This document shows positions 63,567 to 64,000 of a DNA stretch of 64,000 bases, in pieces; position 1 is the stretch's first letter, and each line of letters opens with the position of its first letter. Source of the stretch: Struthio camelus (Eukaryota; Chordata; Aves; Struthioniformes; Struthionidae); NCBI RefSeq assembly GCF_040807025.1, contig NC_090952.1, positions 17,047,068-17,111,067 on the forward strand, in the 5' to 3' direction. Under the pieces are notes generated by a model. The model was not told the origin of the DNA and searched no databases. It was given only the letters and a program-made list of their open reading frames with translations. A program made the position numbers and the translations under genes.

Positions 63567-64000
63567 GCCTCTCCTTTGGTCTATTTTTGGCCAAAGCGCA
63601 AGTAAAATGCCCTGAAGAGTAGAGGACATTGGGACATTGATATGACAGACAGTTTCAAATGCGTGTGTATATACATATATACACCCACACACAGATTTTA
63701 ATTTAATTCACAAGAGTTATTAGGAGCTTTATTGGGTTCCTAGAGATATCTAAAATACAATGTTAAAGGCCAACCTAAATGCTGTTTGAAACTTGGAAAT
63801 ACATTATAATCACATCTCAACTTTTAAAACATTCCCTTTAAACTACTCAGCACTTGTGTGTTTTGGTTTTTTTCCCCCAACAAAAAACCTTGATATGTGA
63901 GAGAATTATGTTAAAACATACTGTGATAGGAGAACACACAAAAGTTATAAATCTTTAGAGCACCTATGAGGGTTTTTTTAATTCATATCTAAATTAGATT

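Overview
The window looks like an avian, probably galliform, autosomal segment. It has compact vertebrate genes with GT-AG introns, an old CR1-type LINE fragment and an LTR-retroelement fossil. It also has a head-to-head gene pair (NUP62-type nucleoporin and DNAAF6/PIH1D3) matching the NUP62CL-DNAAF6 neighbourhood of human Xq22.3, which I recall as lying on chicken chromosome 4. The species is inferred, not proven.

Layout. (1) 1-8880, minus strand: a full-length, multi-exon NUP62-type gene with its FG-repeat region and most of its coiled-coil domain; only the last C-terminal exon(s) lie outside the window. (2) 8780-9264: a CpG-island bidirectional promoter with three CCAAT motifs, a near-consensus RFX X-box and a (CCGGGG)6 hexanucleotide tract. 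(3) 9049-18400, plus strand: complete DNAAF6, a cytoplasmic assembly factor for ciliary dynein arms. (4) 18.4-22.0 kb: gene-poor. (5) 21984-48718: a GC-rich tandem array of a 5,532-bp unit, 4.6 copies and about 99.9% identical, bracketed by two direct copies of one LTR sequence. (6) 48.7-57.5 kb: AT-rich and gene-poor, with one ambiguous exon-like patch at its left edge. (7) 57563-63031, minus strand: the last three coding exons of a gene I do not recognise (acidic and coiled-coil-like).

The main discovery is inside the array. Every unit carries, on the minus strand, a phase-consistent five-exon gene that no single reading frame reveals. It predicts a 168-residue type I membrane protein: signal peptide, short acidic ectodomain with an N-glycosylation site, one transmembrane helix and an acidic, proline-containing cytoplasmic tail. 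It has a good Kozak start, a CRE-like upstream element and an AATAAA signal followed by a GT-rich element. Five complete copies are present, and I found no difference between them in coding exons. I do not recognise the family; a weak local resemblance to TMEM154 is only a lead. The left array edge lies just beyond the first gene's poly(A) site and the right edge about 0.6 kb upstream of the last start codon, so every copy is a whole gene.

NUP62 and DNAAF6 share a promoter but have different jobs (nuclear pore, cilium assembly). The X-box fits ciliary regulation of DNAAF6 and the CCAAT boxes fit housekeeping expression of the nucleoporin. The amplified array is compositionally foreign to its AT-rich surroundings and appears to be a recent arrival or expansion.
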